A stretch of DNA of 47,738 bases, taken from the NCBI GenBank assembly GCA_001460835.1, contig CYKH01001563.1, positions 885 through 48,622 of the forward strand, read 5' to 3'. Shown piece by piece: positions 1-8,403 of the stretch. The position numbers and the translations under genes were made by a program. How positions within the stretch are numbered: the stretch's first letter is position 1; each line of letters opens with the position of its first letter. The stretch is from Bodo saltans (taxonomy: Eukaryota > Euglenozoa > Kinetoplastea > Eubodonida > Bodonidae). The notes beneath the pieces were generated by a model. The model made no database searches. It worked only from the letters and a program-made list of their open reading frames with translations, and had not been told where the DNA came from.

Positions 1-1
1 G

Positions 2-415
2 GCCGCGTTCCCCGACGACGACAGCAATTCGTGGAGCACCGCAGCGAGTGACGTGTTACAGGCGCAATTCTACGTTGGCGCCGCGTTGGTGGTGATCGAC
101 GGGCTATACTCCCGTCGCATCATCAACGCACTTCGTAGCTTTTTCGACGTTTCCACTGCAGCCGATCAGACTGCAACTGTTCAAGGTGATCGTACCGACG
201 ATGTTCCCCTTCTACACAGTCAGCAGCGCCTCCTGGTATCGCCATTGCCAACGACCGCTCGACATTCTACTGTTGCGTTGCTGCCGCCGTCTAAACTTCT
301 GCAACAACAGTCACACCACCCAAACATCAGCGTCAATTCTAATCATCAACTTGAGAGGCTGATTGCGACGATTTGCAAGTCGTCACGCTCGCACGGTGGA
401 CGTGAGGAACATTAA
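2..415 (+). CDS. 3' end of an unidentified protein (5' truncated by window)
   Basis: The frame is open from the first bases of the window to a TAA at 413-415, giving at least 137 residues, so the true start lies outside. The visible part begins with an acidic Ser/Asp stretch, then a hydrophobic, helix-like segment (QFYVGAALVVIDGLY) that may be a membrane segment or a buried helix. It ends in a Gln/Ser/His-rich tail. I recognise no family. A 422-base spacer and a same-strand gene follow, as expected inside a polycistronic unit. A GTG at 53 is not a credible start, because eukaryotic genes here use ATG and the frame continues upstream. Confidence 0.55.
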   Translation, partial: AAFPDDDSNSWSTAASDVLQAQFYVGAALVVIDGLYSRRIINALRSFFDVSTAADQTATVQGDRTDDVPLLHSQQRLLVSPLPTTARHSTVALLPPSKLLQQQSHHPNISVNSNHQLERLIATICKSSRSHGGREEH

Positions 416-837
416 GAAAAAATAGTGATTATGAGAGTAGGGGGAAAAAATATGAGTGAAGCAATGCTGGGGCCACAATTCATTTTCCGATATTTTTGTA
501 TTTCATGCCAACGTGGTGCAATCTTTGCACTCCCCCTTCTTTTTGTATTTATTGCACCTTACCTACTCGACGAAAAAACAAAGGACTCGAAACGTAAAAA
601 AGAAGAATTGTGAGTTGAGGCAAGAAAAAACGTTTTTCTGGCACACTTTTTTTTGAAAGCAACATTCTCGAAAACTTTCTTTTTTAAAAGAAAGAATGTG
701 ATGGACAAGCGAGATATGTTTGTGATTCTCAAAATAAAAAAAAAAAAACGTCACTGTTATTGTCGTTGTTGTTTTTGTAAACCAAGAAAAAGGTGTTCGG
801 GTGACGAAGATCTTTCCGCGTCTGTGTGTGCCTCTCT
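416..837 (+). promoter_or_regulatory. Intergenic spacer with polypyrimidine tract / probable trans-splice acceptor
   Basis: No convincing gene is present; short ORFs here lack coding character. The spacer holds T runs and a perfect 9-bp inverted repeat (CTTTCTTTT/AAAAGAAAG) around 676-695. A T-rich tract at about 757-778 is followed by AG dinucleotides near 783-790, about 50 bases before the ATG at 838. This matches a kinetoplastid spliced-leader acceptor. The exact acceptor AG cannot be fixed from sequence alone. Confidence 0.4.
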
Positions 838-2490
838 ATGTCATCGATCGGCAACAACAGCGTGCTGCTGCTCCCCCCAAGTTTTGGCAGCAGTACGTTG
901 TTGCTTTCAGCCGTGTCGACAAGAATGGCAACGATTGTTTCAGAAACTCTTGCTAGCGTAAAATTTGTAGTGTTACGAGGAGAAACTTCTACCATCGCCT
1001 CGCCACCAAGCCCAAACCTTTTGATTTTATCGAGGCGCATTCTCACAAGCGTCTGTGTGCATGGCGCAATGTTCGTGTGCGCATCTGCCGTGTGGCCGAT
1101 GCTTCGAGGCCCTGTTGCCCGGGCTGCCGCGAGGGGACAACAAAAACTGGTGGACCTTGCAACTGTTGTGCTACAGATGCAAGGCGCAACAGCTTCTGCA
1201 TCTTCTGCTACGAGTAGCAGAAGTAACGCAGCGCTGTCACCATCTCCGCTGCTGAACAACAACAACGACAATAATTTGGCGTCCACAACATCATCAACAG
1301 GCAGCAATACCAACGCGTCGACAACATGGCCTCCTCCACGTGCCCAACATCAACCACAACAACATCAGGCGCAGCCAAACAGACCACCGTCATCAACGCA
1401 AATTCCTTTGCTCTCGTCGACCATGTCTGGCACTCTAGAGGAGGTTGTTTCTCTTCAACGCACAACACCGAACGTCTTTGGCCAGAAGATCGCTGCGATT
1501 GTTCAGCGTGGGCTGTGGTGGGTGCAAGCTCGTGTGGCGGGTTGGTTTGTGCGTAGCATCGTTGTAGGCGGTGCTGTGATGTGTTTATGCGAGTTGGCGG
1601 ATCGACGGGGCTTCCGTTGCCCCGCCCAACTGTCCTCCTCATCATCTACTGCTATGTCATGGTTTCAGTTTTACGATGTTGTCGGGACGATGCCGGGCCG
1701 TTGGGAATTACGATTCCCTTGGTTGCTACAGTTTCCTTCTTTCATCCTCGAAGGTCTTCCATTAGGATACCTCCCCACGATATTCCGAGTTTCCCACCAC
1801 TTCGGCAACACCGCCGTATCGGATCGCCTCCTGGCAACCGATGGCATTCGTGTTGCCATGAGCGAAGAGCAAATCGGAGCGATGCTGAGAAGCTGGCGTT
1901 GGCCTGCCTACGTTGCGTGGTACATTTGTCGAAAGCACCTCGATCGATTTGCGGGATGTATCGCCAACAGTTTACGGGATCTTGCGAACTACGCGCGGAG
2001 AAAAAAGCATCATCGTCATCAACATCGGCGCCACAATCGTCACCACCAGAACAGCAACAACACTGTGGCAACGGAGGATACGTCATATACGATAACGTCA
2101 GTTCACTCTGAACAGCAACAACAACAACAGCGCCGTCGTGACACATCGCCAATAATGAGCAGTCAGAACAGCATAGGTGGCGGGTCTGTCGCATCATCAA
2201 AGGCATCAACAGTCGACCGCCGTGATAATAATGCGACTAGGCAACGTTCTCCGGCGAATGCTCCATCATCATCCTCATCGCCCCAACAACCAGATCATCA
2301 ATCCACCACCACCGCCACAACACCACGCATCATCGCATACGAGCTCTTTCATGTCGCCAAGGGAGCGGTGCTCACAGCAATCGTGGTGTGGGTGGGAGGA
2401 AAGATTCCCTTTCTAGATTTCCTTCCAATTGTTGGTGGTCGTGGGGCTGCGTATGCTGCGGCTTCGCTGCTGTTTACCATCTTGCCTTGA
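838..2490 (+). CDS. Unidentified membrane-associated protein
   Basis: The product is 550 residues. The first ATG after the pyrimidine tract is at 838, although the frame stays open slightly upstream; a second ATG at 924 is possible. Several hydrophobic stretches are interrupted by low-complexity linkers: Ser/Asn/Thr-rich at about residues 125-190 and His/Arg, Gln then Ser/Pro-rich at about 385-490. The last 50 residues are strongly hydrophobic and Gly-rich (KGAVLTAIVVWVGG, then FLDFLPIVGG), suggesting a C-terminal membrane anchor or hairpin. I recognise no family. The composition of the linkers (CAA/CAG/CAC-rich) is shared with other large genes in the window. The spacer to the next gene is 291 bases. 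Confidence 0.65.
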   Translation: MSSIGNNSVLLLPPSFGSSTLLLSAVSTRMATIVSETLASVKFVVLRGETSTIASPPSPNLLILSRRILTSVCVHGAMFVCASAVWPMLRGPVARAAARGQQKLVDLATVVLQMQGATASASSATSSRSNAALSPSPLLNNNNDNNLASTTSSTGSNTNASTTWPPPRAQHQPQQHQAQPNRPPSSTQIPLLSSTMSGTLEEVVSLQRTTPNVFGQKIAAIVQRGLWWVQARVAGWFVRSIVVGGAVMCLCELADRRGFRCPAQLSSSSSTAMSWFQFYDVVGTMPGRWELRFPWLLQFPSFILEGLPLGYLPTIFRVSHHFGNTAVSDRLLATDGIRVAMSEEQIGAMLRSWRWPAYVAWYICRKHLDRFAGCIANSLRDLANYARRKKHHRHQHRRHNRHHQNSNNTVATEDTSYTITSVHSEQQQQQQRRRDTSPIMSSQNSIGGGSVASSKASTVDRRDNNATRQRSPANAPSSSSSPQQPDHQSTTTATTPRIIAYELFHVAKGAVLTAIVVWVGGKIPFLDFLPIVGGRGAAYAAASLLFTILP

Positions 2491-2781
2491 AGTGGAAGGG
2501 ATGATCGATGGAAATCTCGAAATAAACATCCGAGGAGTGCACGATGGTAGTTCACCGCGTTTTTTTCCCCTTCTTTAGGAGAAGGTGCCAAGAAACAAAC
2601 GCTGCGCCCTTCACATACATACATTTGCTCAAAGAAACAACCACGCCAAATGGGGGTACAACGAATGCCTGTCAAAGCAGAATGCAAATGCTGCTCTCTT
2701 TTCGTGCACTCTTTTTTTTTGGAAAGAAGTGGAAGTTAGGCAAGAAAGTTAGCGTCACATCACTCTCACGAAATTAAGAAT

Positions 2782-4503
2782 ATGTTTGACACCTTAGGAT
2801 TAGGAGGAGACAGAAGAGCACACACTGCGATTCCTGGTCCTCGCGGTGCTGTTGGAGAGGCACACCAACAACAACAACAACAACAGCGCAGTGGAGGTGG
2901 AAAAGGGCACGTGCTTCAAGTAGAAAAGAACATGCCTAGCATCGTCGGGGTGCTTGGCGATGTCGATCGGTTGTATCGACCAGAAATCACGGAGCGCCTC
3001 TTTGGACCGCCTGAAGTAGAGGCCGATCCGAGGAAAACAGCAGAAGGCAGGTATCACGCGACGGAGCGGAGCAAGAATGCCTCGGGCGAACGCGTAGTGA
3101 TGAAAGCCTACAATAGCAACAACACATTACCTCCGGCTGTGGCGGGAGCGTCGTCGCCTTCGTCGGCACTGGTCGCGTCGTCGGCCCCGTTTTCTGAGAC
3201 GATCTCACAAGGAGGGCAGAGCAACAGAACAACGTCGTCAACGGCTGCTGCGACGACATCGTTGCTCTCTGGGGTATACCACAGCACCGCCGCCACAGAT
3301 GTTTCATCAGGGCAGCAGCAACGTCTGTTGTTTGACGTCAACCGTATTTCCACCCGCCGTGCGGAAGCGCTTCCCCAACACGAGTTGCGAAAACTCCAAC
3401 AACGAGCACAACTCCTAGAACACCAGCTGCACCAGTGCCATCAGTCCATTGAGAACCGTGAGGCAGAAATTCAAATTGTACAAGGGCTGAGGGACTTACA
3501 TATTGCCAAGAAGAAAACACGACTTGGGTATGCGGTGAAGGATTACGAGACTCTCAATCGACAGATACGTCGCGCAAAGACTGCTGCTGCTGCTGCTGCC
3601 GCTACGCGTACTCCTACCACAGCAGCTACTGCAACAACTGCAACAATTGTTAGTGCTGGCACTCACATGGACACTTCAATAACGACAACGAATGCACCAT
3701 CGATGGGAACAACAGCAACATTATCAACATCTTCACAAAAACCTTTTGCTCCCACGAAAACCTTCGTCGATCATTTTAGCCATCAGGCCGCAGAGCGTGC
3801 CGTGAATCACAACCGGCTTACCCAACGCCACGGGGTGCCCACCTTTCACAGCGGTGCTGGTATTCCAGGGGAGAGCGACGGATATTGCCTCCCGGAGCGA
3901 CATCGCCGCCAACAACAACAGCTTCTTCTTCCCCAAGGGTCGCAGTCGTCGACCACCGCAACCACTCCCTTATCGCCGTCGCACAACGCTGGAGGTGGTG
4001 GTGAGAGCACTTTCCATCCTCAGTTTTCAAGTTCATTCGGAGGGGCTACCAGTACAACCGCCGCGTCGACGAGCGGCTCTGCGTTCGACCAACATCACCA
4101 CCACAATAATTTGGCATCGTCGGTTCGTGATTCTGCTCAGTGGCGTGGCGCAACTGCCCTCAAGCCACGGGAGCTGATGGACCGAGTCGCCGTGCCGCCA
4201 GTGAGGTGCCACACTAGTCACCAACCTGTAGGACCTCGCCATTTTCCCCAACTTCACTCAACACTTGCACCTTTTGCTGCCCAAGACCATCAACCGATGC
4301 CTCAGAGACGGGAGTTGGCGCAAGCCCGCATTACGACGCCATCGACGTGGTTGGAACGGCAAGCGCATCGCAGTGTGGTGGAGTTTAACAAGGCGATTGT
4401 GTTCACGCCGAACTTGCGCCGAGAACCGATGGCCACGCGGACCAACACGATCCCGCTATTGGCGCCGAATGGCAGCGGCAGCAGCGTCTCTGTGGAACAA
4501 TAG
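2782..4503 (+). CDS. Unidentified protein with central coiled coil and disordered flanks
   Basis: The product is 573 residues, ATG at 2782, ending in TAG. An N-terminal poly-Gln run sits near residue 29. A charged helical block at about residues 195-268 (QQRAQLLEHQLHQ onward) is a likely coiled coil. It is followed by an Ala/Thr-rich tract and long Ser/Gln/His-rich disordered regions. The C-terminus has conserved-looking short motifs such as STWLERQAH and FNKAIVFTPNLRRE. Such proteins are often cytoskeletal in kinetoplastids, but nothing here proves that and no named family is recognised. The TAG stop, shared with several other genes here, shows TAG is a normal stop in this genome. Confidence 0.65.
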   Translation: MFDTLGLGGDRRAHTAIPGPRGAVGEAHQQQQQQQRSGGGKGHVLQVEKNMPSIVGVLGDVDRLYRPEITERLFGPPEVEADPRKTAEGRYHATERSKNASGERVVMKAYNSNNTLPPAVAGASSPSSALVASSAPFSETISQGGQSNRTTSSTAAATTSLLSGVYHSTAATDVSSGQQQRLLFDVNRISTRRAEALPQHELRKLQQRAQLLEHQLHQCHQSIENREAEIQIVQGLRDLHIAKKKTRLGYAVKDYETLNRQIRRAKTAAAAAAATRTPTTAATATTATIVSAGTHMDTSITTTNAPSMGTTATLSTSSQKPFAPTKTFVDHFSHQAAERAVNHNRLTQRHGVPTFHSGAGIPGESDGYCLPERHRRQQQQLLLPQGSQSSTTATTPLSPSHNAGGGGESTFHPQFSSSFGGATSTTAASTSGSAFDQHHHHNNLASSVRDSAQWRGATALKPRELMDRVAVPPVRCHTSHQPVGPRHFPQLHSTLAPFAAQDHQPMPQRRELAQARITTPSTWLERQAHRSVVEFNKAIVFTPNLRREPMATRTNTIPLLAPNGSGSSVSVEQ

Positions 4504-5003
4504 TTGACGACAAGCCAGCAACCGCACCAGTTGTGAGGGTGCTTAGAAGTATTAAAAAAAAAAAACCCCGACATCAATGAGAGGTGCCCCCTCGCGTCAC
4601 CTTTCCGTCATCATCCGCACTCGCTGCTGTTAAGTAGCAATGTACACTCCATCAACGTTTTTTCTTGAGAAGTTCTCATTTCAAAGTAGCTAGAATCACA
4701 TATGATGATGATGGATTGTGATGGACCCGTTTCTTTTAAAGAATGCGCCGTTATGAACAAAGAGAACGTGCACGGTAACTTTTTTTTTTTCATTGTTGTT
4801 TTTGGCACAGGAGGGTGTTTGTCAACAGATAAAAGCAATCCTTATATTCCCGCAGGCTTGAAGGAGCAAAAGGTACTGCAACTAAAAAAAAAAAAAATCG
4901 CAAACAAACATATTGAGTTGCGAAAACATTCTTCACACACGAGAGCTGCGCTGCGCAACACACCACCGCCGATCTCAACAAATATTTCAACATCATCATC
5001 ATC
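4504..5003 (+). promoter_or_regulatory. Intergenic spacer with T tracts
   Basis: Five hundred bases with A runs just after the upstream stop (about 4552-4564), T runs at about 4781-4805 and a GA/CA-rich leader just before the ATG at 5004. I see no gene or RNA. The T-rich run followed by an AG (CAG at about 4808-4810) is a plausible spliced-leader acceptor for the DUF155 gene. Confidence 0.3.
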
Positions 5004-6572
5004 ATGAGGTCGGGAGCATTACGAAGGACCACAATTCAACGGTGCTTTGGTGGTATCTTCGGTTCGCTGAACAACGACGATGTCTTGACCATGTCACAGA
5101 AATTGCGTGAGCAGCAGCAGCAGAAGCAGTCCACCACATCAATTGTAGGAGAAGGAGGAGCTTCGTTGTCGTCGTCACTGTCGTCGTCATCGTTTTCGCC
5201 GTTGGTAATCGGAAGCAACACCGCCATCAGTAGCAACAACAACGCATTGGCAGCGCCGCTCGTCCCACGCGTGTTGTCGTGGTATAAACCCGACAGCTCG
5301 TTTTCCATGTCGCACGTGCTGCAGGTGTTGGAGGAAAAGGGTGTCGTCCCCGAGTGTCGTTTTCCTCTCACCGCCGCACCGTCCTCATCCCCTCTTGCGA
5401 CGCCATCGTCGTCGTCGGGAGGAGGATCCACTACGACATCGTCATCATCAGCTGCCGCAGCAGCAGCGCTCAGCGCAGCCGCGACGAAGCAGCTTGAAAT
5501 TATTGGCTTCTCGATTGATCAGTCCTCCTCCTCATCACCGTTCCGCAGTCATCATCATGGCAGTGGGACTAGCAGTGGCGGTGGGATGATACCGGTGAAG
5601 ACAACATATTTTGTATTTGCGGATGGGAGCCTTGTAGGCTGGAACGCCTCTTGGGATGAGATGGTATACATGCGAGGACTGCTGTCCCCTTCTGCTGCTG
5701 CCCCACCCACCAGCACCACCACCGCATCATCGTCATCATCATCATTATCGCTGGACAACAAGGCGACGAATTCATTTGAACCCTCCTCTGCAACGTTTTC
5801 ATCGCCGGCATCGTCGATCCCAACCGCCTCCTCATCCACCATGTCGGTGGAGTCCATGCGGTATCAACTGTTCTTAACACTGCCTATGTCGGAAAGGCCC
5901 CATGACGCTGAGCCCCAAGAGGCGCAAACGTACATCGATGCTGACAAAGATCGAATCATTCTCGCCGATGATTCTGACATTGCGAAAAAGTTGCCGTACA
6001 GCTACGCGCTTGTGCAGAGTGTGAAGCTCGACGCGATGCACACATCCCTCGAGCCTGTTTCTCAGCAAGTGAAGTACTGGCAGCAGCAGCTCAGTGTCGA
6101 CGGCCGGCTGGTGTGCACACTAACGCAACTTCGCAAAGCAAAGACTAATTTACTGGCCCTCAACGAAGCGCTTAACTTTGGGCATCTTCATTTACAAACC
6201 ACCACCCCTCGCATCTTCTGGTCTGGGGAGTTTCACGCGGTCCGTGGTTTCTACCGCGACGCGTGCAGCCATCTTGAAATTGATGACCGTTCCGCGAGCT
6301 TGAAAGCGCAGATGGAAAGTTTGGACGAGACCTTGTCGTACCTCCACGATGAGGCCCATGCTGGCGAGAATGAATGGCTGACGTGGGTGATTATTGTCCT
6401 CATTGCATTTGAAGCTCTCGCTGCTCTTGGCGTGTTTGAGCGTGTGATGGGTTGCGTGATTGACCTGTTGTTCTTTAGGGGCGATGATGCGAAGAACATT
6501 GTCACGAGCAATCACAATAGCAAGGGCGATATTGCGTCTCCTTCTTCTCCTGCTGCTTTGAGCGCTGCTTAG
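5004..6572 (+). CDS. DUF155 (RMD1/sif2/RMND1) family protein, probably mitochondrial
   Basis: The product is 522 residues, ATG at 5004. The N-terminus (MRSGALRRTTIQRCFGG) is basic and free of acidic residues, resembling a mitochondrial presequence. A long Ser/Ala/Gly-rich insert precedes and interrupts the first conserved block (YFVFADGSLVGWNAS). The typical DUF155 features follow: acidic IDADKDRIILADDSD, a helical region ending in FWSGEFHAVRGFYRDAC, and a C-terminal hydrophobic segment at about residues 459-480 (WLTWVIIVLIAFEALAAL) preceded by a Glu-rich helix. In yeast and animals the family includes RMD1/RMD8 and RMND1; RMND1 supports mitochondrial translation. A second member lies at 24114. 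Family assignment is by recognised pattern; location is inference. Confidence 0.8.
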   Translation: MRSGALRRTTIQRCFGGIFGSLNNDDVLTMSQKLREQQQQKQSTTSIVGEGGASLSSSLSSSSFSPLVIGSNTAISSNNNALAAPLVPRVLSWYKPDSSFSMSHVLQVLEEKGVVPECRFPLTAAPSSSPLATPSSSSGGGSTTTSSSSAAAAAALSAAATKQLEIIGFSIDQSSSSSPFRSHHHGSGTSSGGGMIPVKTTYFVFADGSLVGWNASWDEMVYMRGLLSPSAAAPPTSTTTASSSSSSLSLDNKATNSFEPSSATFSSPASSIPTASSSTMSVESMRYQLFLTLPMSERPHDAEPQEAQTYIDADKDRIILADDSDIAKKLPYSYALVQSVKLDAMHTSLEPVSQQVKYWQQQLSVDGRLVCTLTQLRKAKTNLLALNEALNFGHLHLQTTTPRIFWSGEFHAVRGFYRDACSHLEIDDRSASLKAQMESLDETLSYLHDEAHAGENEWLTWVIIVLIAFEALAALGVFERVMGCVIDLLFFRGDDAKNIVTSNHNSKGDIASPSSPAALSAA

Positions 6573-7083
6573 GGCCTCGGTTTGAACACACAAGACAGAC
6601 AGAGCGACAAAAAATCCCTTCGATGGTATTCACAGAAAGATAAAGATGAAGGAGCTTCATCAAACACTTTGATGACTTCGGGGGAAACAAACAGACGACG
6701 AAGGTTATGAATCCTCAAAAAGAACAATCACATGCACACACTCACACCAACAACAACAACAACAACAACAACGACAAAAAAAAGACTCAAAACAAACAAA
6801 TAAAAAAAAGAAGCGGAGACAATTTTTCACATTTCCAGTGCAATTTTTTTTGCGGTTCAAAAAACAAGTGATTCTATTGACCCCCTTAAGACGCAATGAA
6901 AGCGGAGAGTGCTGCTTTGGCAAGGAGGTGCTAGGCAGTGAGGGGACAAAATCTTTGTCATCGATTTCATTCCTATTTTTTTCTATTTCATCGTACCCGC
7001 AACAAAAAGGATTATCCTCACATCTTTCTTCCAAAGAGTTCTCGCAAGAGAATTTCAACACATCCGTCATTCACCATCAACCT
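6573..7083 (+). promoter_or_regulatory. Intergenic spacer with A/T runs and CAA repeats
   Basis: Contains an (AAC)n-type run at about 6748-6773, T runs near 6845 and 6976, and a final CT-rich stretch (about 7020-7045) with AGs before the ATG at 7084. I see no gene. The frame of the next gene stays open through part of this spacer but without an ATG, so I do not extend it. Confidence 0.3.
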
Positions 7084-7431
7084 ATGAACAGCAACGCCAC
7101 TTGTACTTCAAAAGCGGTCGTTAAGCCAATTCCGTTGACGTTGTCTACTGCTGCTGGGGAGCGCCTCTACGTGCTTGAGAACGAAGCGTACCACAATGGG
7201 AAAGCCGCAGCAGCATCTCATTCTTCTTCTTCTTCTGGTGCTGGTGCTACCGGCGCCTCCACCAGTGGCAAGGGAGGAAAGAAGAAGGCGCACTCACACG
7301 GCACTTCACCGATGCTGCCTGAGATGACGCCGTCCCTCGCTGATTTCAGTGTTGTGACAAGGGAGGAGGTTACCCAACCGCGCAAAGCGCGCATCGATGA
7401 GTCGGAGTGGGTAGTGGTCCCAAACGAGTAA
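7084..7431 (+). CDS. Small unidentified protein
   Basis: The product is 115 residues. The first ATG in the frame is at 7084. An N-terminal block (KPIPLTLSTAAGERLYVLE) and a C-terminal block (ITREEV-like VVTREEVTQPRKARIDE, then SEWVVVPNE) flank a Ser/Gly/Lys-rich middle. The shape, two short ordered ends around a disordered linker, suggests an adaptor-like protein, but no family is recognised. An almost 1-kb spacer follows. Confidence 0.5.
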   Translation: MNSNATCTSKAVVKPIPLTLSTAAGERLYVLENEAYHNGKAAAASHSSSSSGAGATGASTSGKGGKKKAHSHGTSPMLPEMTPSLADFSVVTREEVTQPRKARIDESEWVVVPNE

Positions 7432-8403
7432 GTGGTTCCTCCTCGGGAAGGTCAACAAAAGAAAGTTGCCCCCCCACGAGACAAGAGAGCAAGGTGGGAG
7501 ACCACAACAAACCTGTCATACAGCAAAGACACCAAACCCATTTCAAAAAAAACAAACACAAATCGTAGATGGAGAACAGGAGCCAAGAAGATATTTTGCG
7601 CTCGTGCCTGTTGTTCCTCCAACATCAACTGACTATGCCACCCAACATCAATCCGACGAACAGAAATCAAACCCCCCACTTACGCACACAAAAACCATCA
7701 AGCGCGCCAAACTACTCCTCTCTTTCTCTCTGGTTCACCTAGAAGACAAAGAGAGCCGCATTCCAAAAAAAGCCAAAACAAAACACTATTTTCCATTTCC
7801 TTGCCCACTTCTTTTGTTTGCACTATTTTTATTTCCCGCATGGGACGTTCCTTTTCTTGTGCTAAACGGGCCTCAGTTGAATGCACTTTGGCTTCTGCCA
7901 GAATTCAACTGCCCGCTGCATGCAGAAGGATGAACACGTCAGCAAGCACGAGATGCGAAAGCATGATCAAAAAATGAAACATACAAACAAACAATGGCCT
8001 TTGCACGGACCAACACAAAGAAAACTCACGCAATCAAAGCAAAGTTTCAGACACAATCATACATCATTTCAAGATTTTTTTTGCACAATTCCTTTTTTTT
8101 GTACAACTACGCTTTCTTCAACAAATGAGGAAAACAGTGAAAGCAACAACTGCACGAGCGCCAAGAAAATTTCCGGAAGTCAGGGTGAGCCACACGTCGG
8201 ACTTTTTTTTTTTTTTGAATGTTTTCTTCCTGTTTGTTCAGCACCTTGGCATGTTTTCGTACCGCTTTCTCCCTTCGATATGCTAAACCATGGCACATAA
8301 AGTCTTGTCAGACAGCACCCAGTGTGGACTTTGAAAGAAAAGAAATCCAAACAAGGAACACAACAAAAGAAACGCCAAACAATTTGAGCAGAAACAACAA
8401 GCA
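7432..8403 (+). promoter_or_regulatory. Long intergenic spacer (972 bp)
   Basis: No convincing gene: the ORFs here are short, lack ATG-led coding character and are rich in codons from A and T runs. Features seen are a hairpin at 7874-7911, a 10-bp palindrome (CTGCATGCAG, 7916-7925), T runs at about 8074-8100 and 8203-8216, and an AG-containing A-rich leader before the EndoG ATG. It is probably 3' UTR of the small protein plus 5' UTR and splice signals of the nuclease gene. Confidence 0.3.
7874..7911. repeat. Perfect inverted repeat (hairpin) in spacer
   Basis: CAGTTGAAT at 7874-7882 is exactly complementary to ATTCAACTG at 7903-7911. The 20-base loop contains a further TGGC/GCCA mini-stem around TTCT. 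The structure lies about 450 bases past the upstream stop codon, in likely 3' UTR. Its function is unknown; it could be chance. Confidence 0.45.

Noticed and set aside
425-613. Small ORF with a hydrophobic stretch in the first spacer
   Set aside because: Short, Lys-rich from A runs, overlapping another equally poor frame, and located in probable UTR.
7466-8300. ORFs of about 140-155 codons in the long spacer
   Set aside because: One lacks an ATG start, and both translate low-complexity A/T runs with no domain-like character.
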